Counted from the first letter of the stretch, positions 20,948 to 29,815 are shown. The stretch: 64,000 bases of DNA from Halomonas sp. SpR1 (GCF_031010175.1 NZ_JAUAMB010000014.1:56217-120216); one strand, 5' to 3'. Numbers and translations are program-made. Notes: generated by a model from the sequence alone, not told the origin.

Positions 20948-22014
20948 GAGTTGGTGCCTAGCCGTTGGCCTTGGTAGCTGCCGTCTTGGACGCGTTTCCA
21001 CCAGGTTTCGTTGGCGAGGTACCACTGCACGGTTTTGCGTAGGCCGGTTTCGAAGGTTTCTTCTGGAACCCAACCTAGCTCGCGTTCGATTTTGCTAGCA
21101 TCGATGGCGTAGCGGACGTCATGGCCGGGGCGATCGGTCACGAAAGTAATCAAATCACGGTATGAGGTTTCTTTGGGCACTAGATCTTGAAGCAGGTCAC
21201 ACAGCGTTTCAACAACAGTGAGGTTGGCCTTCTCGTTGTGCCCGCCGATGTTGTAGGTCTCACCTACTTGCCCTTCTGTGGCGACTTTAATCAATGCGCG
21301 TGCATGGTCTTCTACATACAGCCAGTCGCGGATCTGCTGACCATCACCGTACACCGGGAGCGGTTTCCCGGCTAACGCGTTGAGAATCATCAACGGTATG
21401 AGCTTTTCCGGAAAGTGGAACGGGCCGTAGTTATTGGAGCAGTTGGTCACCAGCGTGGGCAGGCCATAAGTACGCTGCCAGGCGCGCACTAAGTGATCAG
21501 AACTGGCTTTACTCGCCGAATAGGGCGAGCTGGGCGCGTAGGATGTTTCTTCGGTAAACAAACCATCCGTGCCTTCTAAATCACCATACACTTCATCAGT
21601 GGAGATATGGTGGAAACGAAACGATTCGGCTTTAGCGGTATCTTGCTCTTGCAGCTTTTTCCAGTAACTACGGGCGGCTTCTAGCAGTACGGCGGTGCCA
21701 ACCACATTGGTTTGAATAAACTCTGCGGGGCCGTCGATGGAGCGGTCTACGTGGCTCTCTGCTGCCAGGTGCATGACTACATCTGGCTGGTGCTGTGCGA
21801 ACAGTTGCTGCATGGCGGCTGCATCGCAAATATCCGCCTGAACAAAGGTGTAGCGCTCACTGGCTTCAACGCTTGCCAGGGATTCTAAATTGCCTGCGTA
21901 GGTGAGTTTGTCTACGTTCACCACCTTATGGGCAGTGTTTTGAATAAGTTCACGCACTACTGCAGAACCGATAAAGCCTGCGCCACCGGTAATTAAAAAG
22001 GTTTTGGAGTTCAT
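20944..22014 (-). CDS. rfbB: dTDP-glucose 4,6-dehydratase RfbB
   Basis: Second enzyme of dTDP-rhamnose synthesis; short-chain dehydrogenase fold, NAD cofactor. [10 protein letters not shown] near the N-terminus, STDEVYGDL, and [10 protein letters not shown] with the catalytic Tyr/Lys pair are intact. 356 aa is normal. The last codons run into a half copy of the long repeat, which provides the TAG stop. AAGAGAA upstream supports the start. Confidence 0.95.
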   Translation of the reverse strand: MNSKTFLITGGAGFIGSAVVRELIQNTAHKVVNVDKLTYAGNLESLASVEASERYTFVQADICDAAAMQQLFAQHQPDVVMHLAAESHVDRSIDGPAEFIQTNVVGTAVLLEAARSYWKKLQEQDTAKAESFRFHHISTDEVYGDLEGTDGLFTEETSYAPSSPYSASKASSDHLVRAWQRTYGLPTLVTNCSNNYGPFHFPEKLIPLMILNALAGKPLPVYGDGQQIRDWLYVEDHARALIKVATEGQVGETYNIGGHNEKANLTVVETLCDLLQDLVPKETSYRDLITFVTDRPGHDVRYAIDASKIERELGWVPEETFETGLRKTVQWYLANETWWKRVQDGSYQGQRLGTNS

Positions 22015-22071
22015 AGTTCTCTTAATAGCCGATGTTGATGGGCTTTCGCTGTGGCCCAGTATCTATAAAAA

Positions 22072-22980
22072 CTAGGCAGACTTGCGCTTTGCCTTGCGCT
22101 GCTGCTCTTCCAACATTTCGAGGTGTTCACGCGCTATTTTTGACGCTTTTACCGCTTTTTGAACTTCTTGCTGGGCAATGGCAATGTCTTGCTGTGGCGC
22201 TTGGCGCTCTTGATAATCCGCTAGGTTTTCCTGTGCGGCTTTGAGCACCTGATGGCACTCTTGCAGGTGCTTTCTGGCACTGGGCACATCGGTAGGCAGT
22301 GCAGTGCCGTCATTTTTGGCATCTACATCAATATGGTAGGCAGCGATGGCTTCGTTTACGTCGTCATACCAGTGCGCAGAGCCGTGTTTCAAGTAAACAC
22401 CGGCCTGGCATAAGTCTTTCAAAATACCCTCTGAGTGAGACACCATGATCAGAGAGGATTGACCTACTTTCGATTCAAACAGCTCTTTGGCTTTGGCTTT
22501 GAACGACCTGTCGCCAACGGCGGTGGCTTCATCGGAGATATAGACGTCAAAATCGAAGGCTAAAGAGAGACCAAATGAAATACGCGAGCGCATACCTGAA
22601 GAGTAGGTACGAATTGGTTCGTCAAAAGCTTCGCCTATTTCAGCGAAGTCTTCTACAAACTGGATTATCCGCGCTACTTCTTCCGCACTACTGCCCTGCA
22701 CGCGAGCGACGAATTTGACGTTTTGCCGCCCGGTCATGTTGCTCTGCATGCCACCCGATAGCCCCACGGGCCAGGAAACGCGTGTGTGACGAATTACTTC
22801 GCCGCGTTCTGGCGTATCCATACCTGCAATCAAGCGCAGCAGCGTGGATTTACCCGCACCATTGGCACCAATCAACCCGACACTCACCCCTTTGGGGATC
22901 GTGAGGTTGATGTCTTTAAGCACCCAATCACTGCCGTGGTGGTTGTGGTAGCGTTTGTAGAGGTTTTTGATTTCGATCAT
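22072..22980 (-). CDS. kpsT: Polysaccharide ABC exporter ATPase, KpsT type
   Basis: ATP-binding subunit of an ABC-2 capsule/polysaccharide exporter; partner of the KpsM homologue at 27096-27908. Walker A GANGAGKST, signature YSSGMRSR and Walker B DVYISDEAT are present in the first ~220 residues. A C-terminal extension of ~75 residues (from about 230) forms a coiled coil and ends in a basic KAKRKSA tail. That is longer than classical KpsT and reminiscent of Wzt-type extensions that contact glycan-modifying partners. The start lies immediately next to a heptanucleotide array and has no visible ribosome binding site. Confidence 0.87.
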   Translation of the reverse strand: MIEIKNLYKRYHNHHGSDWVLKDINLTIPKGVSVGLIGANGAGKSTLLRLIAGMDTPERGEVIRHTRVSWPVGLSGGMQSNMTGRQNVKFVARVQGSSAEEVARIIQFVEDFAEIGEAFDEPIRTYSSGMRSRISFGLSLAFDFDVYISDEATAVGDRSFKAKAKELFESKVGQSSLIMVSHSEGILKDLCQAGVYLKHGSAHWYDDVNEAIAAYHIDVDAKNDGTALPTDVPSARKHLQECHQVLKAAQENLADYQERQAPQQDIAIAQQEVQKAVKASKIAREHLEMLEEQQRKAKRKSA

Positions 22981-22989
22981 TTTTGGTTT

Positions 22990-23080
22990 GTGAATTGTGA
23001 ATTGTGAGTGGTGAATGGTGAGTCGTGAGTCGTGAGTCGTGAGTCGTGAGTCGTGAGTCGTGAGTCGTGAGTCGTGAGTA
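22990..23080 (+). repeat. Heptanucleotide array, 13 units
   Basis: Thirteen GTGAATT/GTGAGTG/GTGAATG/GTGAGTC/GTGAGTA units fill the gap between kpsT (start 22980) and the stop codon of the four-helix-bundle gene (23082). A second array in opposite orientation lies on the other side of that gene. Confidence 0.95.
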
Positions 23081-23081
23081 A

Positions 23082-23432
23082 TTATCGATTTTGTAAGTAA
23101 CGTATTAAACCACCGAGTAAGCCAGAAACTTGGTGAATTAACTCGATAGTAGGAGTTACATCATTTACATAGCTAAGGCGCTGCCCAATGAGCAGCTGTG
23201 TTTCGAGTTCACTTAAAGAACCTCGTGCAATATACAAAAAGCGAATATAGTCCTTTGAACTACCTCTTGCTGCACCTTCAGCGATATTACTGGGTACGGA
23301 TACTGCTGACCGTCTCATCTGACTAGTAAGTCCATATTTCTCCTCATCAGGAAATGCTGCTGAGATTTGATAAATTTGTTCTACCATATCCATAGCTTGT
23401 TGCCATACACGCAACTCCTGATGCTTCCTCAT
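23082..23432 (-). CDS. S23-type four-helix bundle protein
   Basis: 116 aa. LRVWQQAMDMVEQIYQI near the N-terminus, TSQMRRSAVSVPSNIAEGAARG in the middle and the SLSELETQL helix are hallmarks of the four-helix bundle family first seen in 23S rRNA intervening sequences. There is no rRNA here. The function is unknown; homologues are often found in surface-polysaccharide loci. The gene is bracketed by heptanucleotide arrays in opposite orientations (22990-23080 and about 23440-23526), and its ribosome binding site (GAGGGG) appears to derive from a repeat unit. It may be a transferable cassette. Confidence 0.8.
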   Translation of the reverse strand: MRKHQELRVWQQAMDMVEQIYQISAAFPDEEKYGLTSQMRRSAVSVPSNIAEGAARGSSKDYIRFLYIARGSLSELETQLLIGQRLSYVNDVTPTIELIHQVSGLLGGLIRYLQNR

Positions 23433-23439
23433 TACCGCC

Positions 23440-23526
23440 CCTCACCACTTACCATTTCCAACTCACCCCTCACAATTCACTACTCACTACTCACTACTCA
23501 CTACTCACTACTCACCACTCTCACCT
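23440..23526 (-). repeat. Heptanucleotide array overlapping the RNase 3' end
   Basis: GTGAGTA-type units read on the minus strand, degenerate at the ends. The right part overlaps the last codons of the beta-CASP RNase gene (stop 23501-23503), encoding its C-terminal VRVVSSE and the TAG stop. The left part runs to the start of the four-helix-bundle gene. Confidence 0.88.
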
Positions 23527-24922
23527 GCTTGCCTTTTCGATGGTAAAGAGTTTCGAGTTCAGCTTTGAGCGCTGCGCGGGCGGTTTGTTCGCCGTGTACC
23601 AGGCGGATGGTGTGGGGCCAGCGGCGCATGCGTTTTACGAAGTTGAGTAGGTCTTTTTGGTCGGCGTGGGCGGAGTAGCCGCTGATGGTGGTCACTCCTG
23701 CTTTTATATCAAACCGTTCACCGTCGATGGCTACCCAGCCGCCCTGGGGGCCGTATTGCTGAATATCCCGCCCTGGGGTGCCTGCGCCTTGGTAGCCTAC
23801 GAACAGTACTTGATGACGTTCGTCGCCGAGCATGGCTTTGAGGTAGTTCATGATCCGCCCGCCTGCGCACATCCCGCTAGCGGCAATAACTATCGCTGGG
23901 CGACCTGTTTTGGCCAGGTACTCAACGGTTTGTTCGTGCTCTGCGTGGCTATTCACGGTATAGAGATTGGCAAAGTTGAGCGGGTGGCGGCCACTGCGCA
24001 GGCGGCCTTGGGCTTCTTTATCCCAGTAGGGCTTTAGCTCGCGGTAAACCTTGGTAAAGCGGGCCGCTAGCGGTGAATCGACTATGATTTCCAGTGACTG
24101 CCACTGCGGTGAACGCGCTTGGTGGATAATGGTTTCAAGTTCGTAGAGCAGTTCTTGTGTGCGGCCAATGCTGAACGCAGGCACCATCACCGTGCCGCCG
24201 TTAGCGAGTGCTTGCTCTACGGCGGCTTTTAAGGTGGCGCGGCGCTGGCGGCGGTCTGGGTGTTGGCGGTTGCCGTAGGTACTTTCGAGTACCAGCTGGT
24301 CGCAGCCGTAGGGCGACTTTGGCGCGGGAAGTAACGGTGCGTAAGGGGCGCCTAAGTCGCCGGAGAATACGACGCGCTCTTTTTCACCGGTCTTCGTATC
24401 CTGGTAACTCACCTCTACGTAGCTGGAACCGAGAATGTGCCCTGCCCGTTTGAGTTTTACTCGCGTGGTGCCTGTGCTTGCGCCGTTGTGACCGCTTACC
24501 TCGCTTACGCTACTTATGCTGTGCCATTTGCCGTAGGGCACGCTCACGATTTGCTTTTCGAGCTGAGCTTGAAAGCGCTCAATCAGTTGGGCGTTGCGGG
24601 TAAAGCCGATTTTTAGCGCGTCTTCAATCACCAGGGGTAGCAGCTTGGCCGTGGGGATCGAGCAGATAATCGGGCCTGTGAAACCTGCGGCCAGTAAGTA
24701 AGGCAGCCTACCCACGTGGTCAATATGGACGTGGGTAATGACGAGCGCCATAACGGTGCTGATATCGAATTCAATTTGTAGCTGCTCGAAACTGTCTTCC
24801 GCGGCGTCTTCGCCTTGGAAGAGCCCGCAATCCACCAGTAGGGATTCCTTTTGGTTGAGAATCAATTGGTGGCAGCTGCCGGTAACGCCAGTGGCTCCGC
24901 CGTGGTGGATTATTTCGAGCAT
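23501..24922 (-). CDS. MBL-fold beta-CASP ribonuclease-like protein
   Basis: 473-aa metallo-beta-lactamase/beta-CASP protein with an RNA-specificity domain, the CPSF73/Ysh1-like family that in bacteria and archaea includes endo- and exoribonucleases. Zinc motifs are THVHIDHVG, a histidine in RAGHILGSS, SGDLG, and the C-terminal GYSAHAD and HGE. The beta-CASP part holds PAFSIGRTQELLYEL and ASGMCAGG. It is an unusual neighbour for capsule genes. Its final residues come from heptanucleotide repeat sequence. Confidence 0.85.
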   Translation of the reverse strand: MLEIIHHGGATGVTGSCHQLILNQKESLLVDCGLFQGEDAAEDSFEQLQIEFDISTVMALVITHVHIDHVGRLPYLLAAGFTGPIICSIPTAKLLPLVIEDALKIGFTRNAQLIERFQAQLEKQIVSVPYGKWHSISSVSEVSGHNGASTGTTRVKLKRAGHILGSSYVEVSYQDTKTGEKERVVFSGDLGAPYAPLLPAPKSPYGCDQLVLESTYGNRQHPDRRQRRATLKAAVEQALANGGTVMVPAFSIGRTQELLYELETIIHQARSPQWQSLEIIVDSPLAARFTKVYRELKPYWDKEAQGRLRSGRHPLNFANLYTVNSHAEHEQTVEYLAKTGRPAIVIAASGMCAGGRIMNYLKAMLGDERHQVLFVGYQGAGTPGRDIQQYGPQGGWVAIDGERFDIKAGVTTISGYSAHADQKDLLNFVKRMRRWPHTIRLVHGEQTARAALKAELETLYHRKGKQVRVVSSE

Positions 24923-24931
24923 TGGACAGCT

Positions 24932-24959
24932 GTGAGTCGTGAATTGTGAGGTGTAAGTC
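24932..24959 (+). repeat. Short heptanucleotide run upstream of the RNase gene
   Basis: Four units (GTGAGTC, GTGAATT, GTGAGGT, GTAAGTC) lie between the RNase start (24922) and repeat cluster D. Here too the GTGA strand is opposite to the coding strand of the gene whose 5' side it flanks. Confidence 0.75.
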
Positions 24960-25170
24960 GTTTGGCGTCAGCGCGGGTTGGTGCCGGGGTTTGGTTCGGT
25001 GCCACTGGGCGTCGTTCCGACGCCTTCCGCGGGTGCCTCGAACGCTCGCTGAACTCGCTTTCTCGTTACCGCGCGCTACGGGTTTGCTTCCACTGTGTTA
25101 TGTGCATGCGTGATTTAGTAGCGCGTGGTAAGCCCCAGGCGCACCCGCGGGAGCAGCGCCGGGGTTTGAA

Positions 25171-25362
25171 TTACGCGGCTTGGCTCTTTAAGAGTGGCCA
25201 TGCGCCTTGCTTTGAGGCTTCAAGGATGACGATTTCGTTGATCGTGCCATCCTCTGCGTAGCTGATATGTGTGTTCCAATCTTGAGAAACCTCCTTAACG
25301 GTAGGCTTTTCCGATAGATGCAGAACTAGGATGTCATCTGCTTCATCGTAGGTAGTTCGCAT
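25171..25362 (-). CDS. DUF2283 family small protein
   Basis: 63 aa, matching the DUF2283 pattern MRTTYDEADDILVLHLSEKP...EDGTINEIVILEAS. Such proteins are usually the second gene of a pair with a DUF4258 protein, thought to be toxin-antitoxin-like. GGGAGGAT precedes the start, and an upstream reading frame stops in TAATG overlapping the start. The gene lies between two half copies of the long repeat, so it is probably an orphan left by rearrangement. Confidence 0.8.
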   Translation of the reverse strand: MRTTYDEADDILVLHLSEKPTVKEVSQDWNTHISYAEDGTINEIVILEASKQGAWPLLKSQAA

Positions 25363-25418
25363 TACTTATCCTCCCACTCAAAGTGATGCATGACGGTTTT
25401 GACTACCAGTTTGTCTCG
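25362..25418 (-). pseudogene. C-terminal remnant of the DUF2283 partner gene
   Basis: An open stretch ending RDKLVVKTVMHHFEWEDK terminates in a TAA that overlaps the DUF2283 start (TAATG). The pattern of a hydrophobic strand followed by a short polar tail fits the end of a DUF4258-type protein. Upstream the frame runs directly into long-repeat sequence, so the rest of the gene is gone. The family assignment is an inference from position. Confidence 0.45.
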
Positions 25419-25913
25419 CGGGAGCAGCGCGGAGCGGTGCCGGGGTTGGGCTTTGTGCCATTGGGCGTCGTTCCGACGCCTTCCGCGGGTGCCTACGAAC
25501 GCTCGCTGAACTCGCTTTCTCGTTACCGCGCGCTACGGGTTTGCTTCCACTGTGTTCTGTGCGTGCGTGATGTAGTAGCGCGTGGTAAGCCCCAGGCGCA
25601 CCCGCGGGAGCAGCGCGAAGCGGTGCCGGGGTTTTGGCTTTGTGCCATTGGGCGTCGTTCCGACGCCTTCCGCGGGTGCCTACGAACGCTCGCTGAACTC
25701 GCGCTCTTCGTTACCGCGCGCTACGGGTTTGCTTCCACTTTGTTCTGTGCATGCGTGATTTCGTAGCGCGTGGTAAGCCTCAAGCGCACCCGCGGGAGCA
25801 GCGCGGAGCGGTGCCGGGGTTGGATTCTGTGCCACTGGGCGTCGTTCCGACGCCTTCCGCGGGTGCCTCATTCGCTCGTGCCTCGCGAGATTCGTTACCG
25901 CGCGCTACAAAGT

Positions 25914-25985
25914 GTGAATTGTAATTGGTAAATGGTGAATCGTTTCGTACCTTCACCATTCACCATTCACCATTCACTATTCACC
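25914..25985. repeat. Inverted pair of heptanucleotide runs
   Basis: A degenerate GTGAATT-type run at 25914-25941 faces a cleaner TTCACCA-type run at about 25952-25985. The second run ends beside the KpsE stop codon (25992-25994). The two could form a hairpin. Confidence 0.8.
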
Positions 25986-25991
25986 CCAACC

Positions 25992-27092
25992 TTAATCCCG
26001 GTGATCCTTGATGATCATCATCAGCATGCTGAAGATAAAGGCGAGGAAGATGGTGATGATGGCGAAGACGCTGCTGTTGTAGAGCCGGTTGGGCTCTGTG
26101 GGGTATTCGGGGAACAGCGGGCTTTGTAGCACGCTTACCTGTTTGAGCTGGCGGGCGGCTTCTAAACGGGTATTTTCTAGTGCGGCGAGTGCGCTGGAAT
26201 AGGTTTCCTGAGCAAACTGTGCCTGCAATTCTAATGTTTCATATTGTGCTGAAACACTGTTTAGCGAGTCGCCGGATGCTTGGGCTATCCGGTCGCGCTG
26301 TTCAATAATCTGGTCTCGTAAAGCTGAGATATTCCGCTCAACTTGGCGCAACTCCGAAGATTGGGAGCTTTGAAAGCTGGCTAATGCGCTGCGTTGCGCT
26401 TGCAGGCGGGCTAAGTCAGCCTCTAGGGTGGCTACCACTTGGTTAATATTTTCAACCGTTGCGGTAGGTGAAACCAAACCATATTGGTTTTGAAATTCAA
26501 GCAGCTTGGCTCGCGTCTCTTCGAAGCGTTCTTCAAGGCGTACCATTTGCTGTTCTAAAAACTTTACTTGCTCATCCGCTAGGCGATGACCCATTTCGTT
26601 CATGTGGTCTTCACCTGCTTCAAGCAACAGCGATGCCACTTCATGGGCAAACTCAGGCGTATATGCCTGTACATGAATGTTTAGCACGCCAGCATACTCG
26701 TCCAGTTCTACCTCAACACGGCGCAGGTAGTATTTGTGCAGGTCTTCAATAGGGGCATCGCGGTTATGCAACTTGGCGAAGATATCCCCGTTTTCGGAAT
26801 AGTGTTCGCGCAGGTTTAGCTGTTCATCTAGGAGACGTAGCATATCGACAGAGAGTAAGTGCTCACGCAGCAGTAGCAAGTCGTGGGTATTACCGCCGCC
26901 ACCGCTGCCCATAATTGACGACAGGCTAAACTCCGGTGTTGCTACCTGGGGGCTTTCTAGCACCACGGTTGCACGGGAAACATAGCGATCTTCCGCCCAT
27001 ACAAACCAATAAAACGAAACCAGAGCAATCGCGACTATCGCCACGGCCCAGTGTGGCGATGTTTTAACAAAACGACGAAAAGAACGTTGCAT
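25992..27092 (-). CDS. kpsE: Polysaccharide export inner-membrane protein, KpsE type
   Basis: 366-aa polysaccharide co-polymerase of the ABC-exporter class, linking the KpsMT transporter to the outer-membrane channel. A transmembrane helix near 14-32 (SPHWAVAIVAIALVSFYWFV), a long periplasmic coiled coil (about 170-320) and a second transmembrane helix near 340-362 with PxxP-like PLFPEYPTEPNR before it are as expected. It follows kpsM with 3 bases between stop and start. Confidence 0.87.
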   Translation of the reverse strand: MQRSFRRFVKTSPHWAVAIVAIALVSFYWFVWAEDRYVSRATVVLESPQVATPEFSLSSIMGSGGGGNTHDLLLLREHLLSVDMLRLLDEQLNLREHYSENGDIFAKLHNRDAPIEDLHKYYLRRVEVELDEYAGVLNIHVQAYTPEFAHEVASLLLEAGEDHMNEMGHRLADEQVKFLEQQMVRLEERFEETRAKLLEFQNQYGLVSPTATVENINQVVATLEADLARLQAQRSALASFQSSQSSELRQVERNISALRDQIIEQRDRIAQASGDSLNSVSAQYETLELQAQFAQETYSSALAALENTRLEAARQLKQVSVLQSPLFPEYPTEPNRLYNSSVFAIITIFLAFIFSMLMMIIKDHRD

Positions 27093-27095
27093 AGT

Positions 27096-27908
27096 TTATT
27101 GTGCCTTCAAACGATCAATAAAGCGCAGGTGCATCAACAGCCCCAGGGCGATTAAGGTGAATGTGAATAGCCAGAGATAGAGCATGCTGGTGCCCTGTAC
27201 GACTTGGTACTTGTCAAAAAAGCCCAGGCGCAGCGTTTCAAGGCCGTGGGGAATAGGATTAAGCATCAAGTATTCCAGCAACCAGTGAGGTAGGGCATTC
27301 AGCGGCAAAATCACCCCAGAGATGATTAACAGCGGTAAAGAGAGCATGGTTATCACTCGCCCAAGCTCAGGCACCAAGGTGGCCGCAACTGAAGTTAGCA
27401 GCCCTAATCCAAGCCCTAGACTCCAAAGGGAAAGCCAGGCAGCCACCACTCTAATGACATTATCTGGGTAGAGATCTAACCCCAGCATTAATCCACCGCC
27501 TATAAAAAGCAGGAAGATAAAGCTGCGCAGCATGCCTTCTAGGAAGTTGCGCACTAGCACAGGGTCTACGGGCAGCACTTGACGATATGCAAACAGGGCT
27601 TTGTTGCCATTAATGGCGCCCATCCCTCGCATCATGCCTTCCCGCACCAAGAAAAAGCCCATTAAGCCCGTAATCATCCAAGGGATGAATTCGGCATTCA
27701 CTACCAGTCGATCGCCACTAATAAAGCTACGAATACCTACCATGATGACGACAAAGGCGACTGGCTCGAAGATCATCCAGAACCAGCCCATGCGGTCTGA
27801 CATGGTGCGCGAAATGGCTTCGCGCATGAACATGGCGTACCAAACACTGCGAGTGACTTGCCACGGTGTTCGAGCGCTCCGCCGTGGGCCGCCGTTTACG
27901 TTATCCAT
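27096..27908 (-). CDS. kpsM: Polysaccharide ABC exporter permease, KpsM type
   Basis: 270-aa ABC-2 membrane subunit with six hydrophobic segments. The N-terminal MFMREAISRTMSDRMGWFWMIFEP and the C-terminal HGLETLRLGFF are typical of KpsM/BexB/CtrC. It moves the lipid-linked glycan across the inner membrane with the KpsT homologue, whose gene is separated from it by 4 kb of RNase, four-helix-bundle and repeat sequence. Confidence 0.9.
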   Translation of the reverse strand: MDNVNGGPRRSARTPWQVTRSVWYAMFMREAISRTMSDRMGWFWMIFEPVAFVVIMVGIRSFISGDRLVVNAEFIPWMITGLMGFFLVREGMMRGMGAINGNKALFAYRQVLPVDPVLVRNFLEGMLRSFIFLLFIGGGLMLGLDLYPDNVIRVVAAWLSLWSLGLGLGLLTSVAATLVPELGRVITMLSLPLLIISGVILPLNALPHWLLEYLMLNPIPHGLETLRLGFFDKYQVVQGTSMLYLWLFTFTLIALGLLMHLRFIDRLKAQ

Positions 27909-27992
27909 AGCGCTACTTCTTCAGAGAAATACAAAGTGTGTTCCTGCGCATTGTGTGACGGCGGAAATAGTGGATACACCACCATTTCCGCC

Positions 27993-28081
27993 GGGTCGCG
28001 GGTGCGCTAACGCTTACGCCGCGCTACAAAAACGTCGATTTACTCTTCTCTTCACCACTCACCACTCACCACTCACCACTA
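27993..28081 (+). repeat. Half long repeat (copy E) plus heptanucleotide run
   Basis: A short right half of the long element (GTCGCGGGTGCGCTAACG to CGCGCTAC, 27993-28027) is followed by ACTCACC-type heptanucleotide units at 28051-28081 that end next to the stop codon of the KpsD-like gene. Confidence 0.75.
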
Positions 28082-29815
28082 TTACAAATCAACCGCTACT
28101 TTGGTGGCTACGGCAATCTGGTAGAGGATTTGCGTGAGCGTTGAGGCTAGCTGCAGGTTATGCGTGGGTGCAGCGGGCATGACGAGGATTTCGTCGCCGG
28201 GGCGCAGGTTTACGTTGCGGGCGTTTTCAACCGCACCGTTCTGGCGTACTACAAGAATATGGTCGTCATCTGCGCGGTCAGTGAAGCCGCCTGCACCTTC
28301 AATGTAGTCGATCACGCTCATACCTGGGCGGTAAACAGCGGCTTGTGGCACGAGTACTTCACCACTGATTAGCATGGAGTCACTTACTTCCGGAATAGTG
28401 ACCACATCCCCATCCTGCAGACGAATGTCCGAAATGCGCCCATCATAGGCCACCACTAAACGGCCACTCGGCTCTAGCTCGCTCGCCCGGGAGATAAAGT
28501 CCTGAATCAACTCTGCTTCTTGAACACGAATTTGCGCTTCTTCGTTGGTGCTGGAGGGGGCGCCCAGATAGGTTGTCTCCAAACGGCGTAGGCTGTCTTC
28601 AAGGGACTGTGCCTGCTGCTTTTTGACACTTTCACGCTGTATTGAAATGCTTTCCACAGCGGTCATGTTTTCTGGCACGGCGATGGCGTCCAGCAACTCG
28701 CTTAACCGGGCATCTCGCGGCAATGCATACCGTGAGGGGCCGTAATAACTGCCTTCCACTTCAACGACGATGGTTTCGCTGCGCTTATCGGAACTGAATA
28801 GCACTTCGTCGCCGCTGCGGATCGTCTGACCAGCAAACAGATCAATGGGGAAGTATTGAGCAATAGGCCCGTCTTCACGATCACCACGCAGCAAAACGTG
28901 GGAAACGCCACTTCTTAACCGGGCTAGATTGACAAGTTCTGCGCCACTTAGGCTGCTACCTGTCATTTCATAGCGGTATTCACGGTGAACATCCCCACCT
29001 ACGGCAATGGCTGGACCACGCTCTTCAACTACGATGGTATCGCCATCTTGAAATTGCGGGCGGGGTATATTGCCGTTGATCAAGAAATCATAGAGGTCGA
29101 CGGTTGCCACATTGCGACCGTCGCGCATGACACGAATTTGCCGATAGCTGCCCAGGTCTTGATCTATGCCACCGGACTGATCCAGAAAGTAGAGCAGTGA
29201 GTCGTTGGGCGTACCTGCGTAACGGCCAGGGTTTTCAACGTAGCCTGTCACGTAGACGGCTACGGGCTGTACACCTTGCAGATTGGTATAGACCTGGACG
29301 TTATCTGGGTATACCGAGGTTATGGCTTGACGCACACTGGCATCAGCTTGTTGACTGCTCTGCCCTTCTACGTTGAGCGGCCCTGAACCGGGAATAAAAA
29401 TATTACCTTGGGCATCGACTGGCAGCACACGGTCAAGCTCAAATGCCCCCCAGGCGCGGACGGTGACTTGGTCGCCGGGCTTGATACGGTAATCAGGATT
29501 GAGGCCATCCCCCATCGCGCCGCGAAATCCACCGCTAAACAGGTTGGCACCAAACGGGGGTAACGCATCTGGATCTTGCGGTGAAGCCGAAACCGGGCCA
29601 TAGGTGCCGCTATTCCAGTTGGCTCGGGGCGTGTCATTGACTTCTTGCTGCGGTAGGTTGCCTTGTTGGTTAGCCTGCTCAGGTAGAATGCTGTCGGAAA
29701 GGCTTAGCGCTTGCGCCCATGTGCTGGGCACCGCAAACACGCTGGCAAGCGCGATGGAAGCGACGGCTAACGAGCGATTTAACGTAGCGCGGTCAAGCAG
29801 TGTGGTCACTTTCAT
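28082..29815 (-). CDS. kpsD: Outer-membrane polysaccharide export protein, KpsD/Wza family
   Basis: 577-aa periplasmic/outer-membrane channel component. A signal peptide ends near AWAQ-like STWAQA (about residue 35). The polysaccharide-export domain starts at YRIKPGDQVTVRAWG (109 onward), followed by several SLBB domains (VYVTGYVENPGRY, VAVGGDVHREYRY, LISGEVLVPQAAVYRPG). The length fits KpsD better than Wza. Its start overlaps the stop of the upstream lipoprotein gene (TAATG). Confidence 0.85.
   Translation of the reverse strand: MKVTTLLDRATLNRSLAVASIALASVFAVPSTWAQALSLSDSILPEQANQQGNLPQQEVNDTPRANWNSGTYGPVSASPQDPDALPPFGANLFSGGFRGAMGDGLNPDYRIKPGDQVTVRAWGAFELDRVLPVDAQGNIFIPGSGPLNVEGQSSQQADASVRQAITSVYPDNVQVYTNLQGVQPVAVYVTGYVENPGRYAGTPNDSLLYFLDQSGGIDQDLGSYRQIRVMRDGRNVATVDLYDFLINGNIPRPQFQDGDTIVVEERGPAIAVGGDVHREYRYEMTGSSLSGAELVNLARLRSGVSHVLLRGDREDGPIAQYFPIDLFAGQTIRSGDEVLFSSDKRSETIVVEVEGSYYGPSRYALPRDARLSELLDAIAVPENMTAVESISIQRESVKKQQAQSLEDSLRRLETTYLGAPSSTNEEAQIRVQEAELIQDFISRASELEPSGRLVVAYDGRISDIRLQDGDVVTIPEVSDSMLISGEVLVPQAAVYRPGMSVIDYIEGAGGFTDRADDDHILVVRQNGAVENARNVNLRPGDEILVMPAAPTHNLQLASTLTQILYQIAVATKVAVDL

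Larger units (their letters stand above)
24969..25908 (-). repeat. Long palindromic repeat, cluster D (five copies, inverted orientation)
   Basis: Copies at about 24969-25079 (right part), 25118-25168 (left part), 25417-25536 (left end missing), 25575-25724 (full) and 25763-25908 (full), in the reverse orientation to clusters A, F and G. The spacer GGGTTTGCTTCCACT...TGCATGCGTGATT is conserved between copies. The second and third copies are complementary halves separated by the DUF2283 gene, as if one element had been split by about 250 bp. Confidence 0.88.

Noticed and set aside
23082..23432. rRNA intervening sequence because of the S23-type gene
   Set aside because: No rRNA sequence flanks it; both sides are heptanucleotide repeats and polysaccharide genes.
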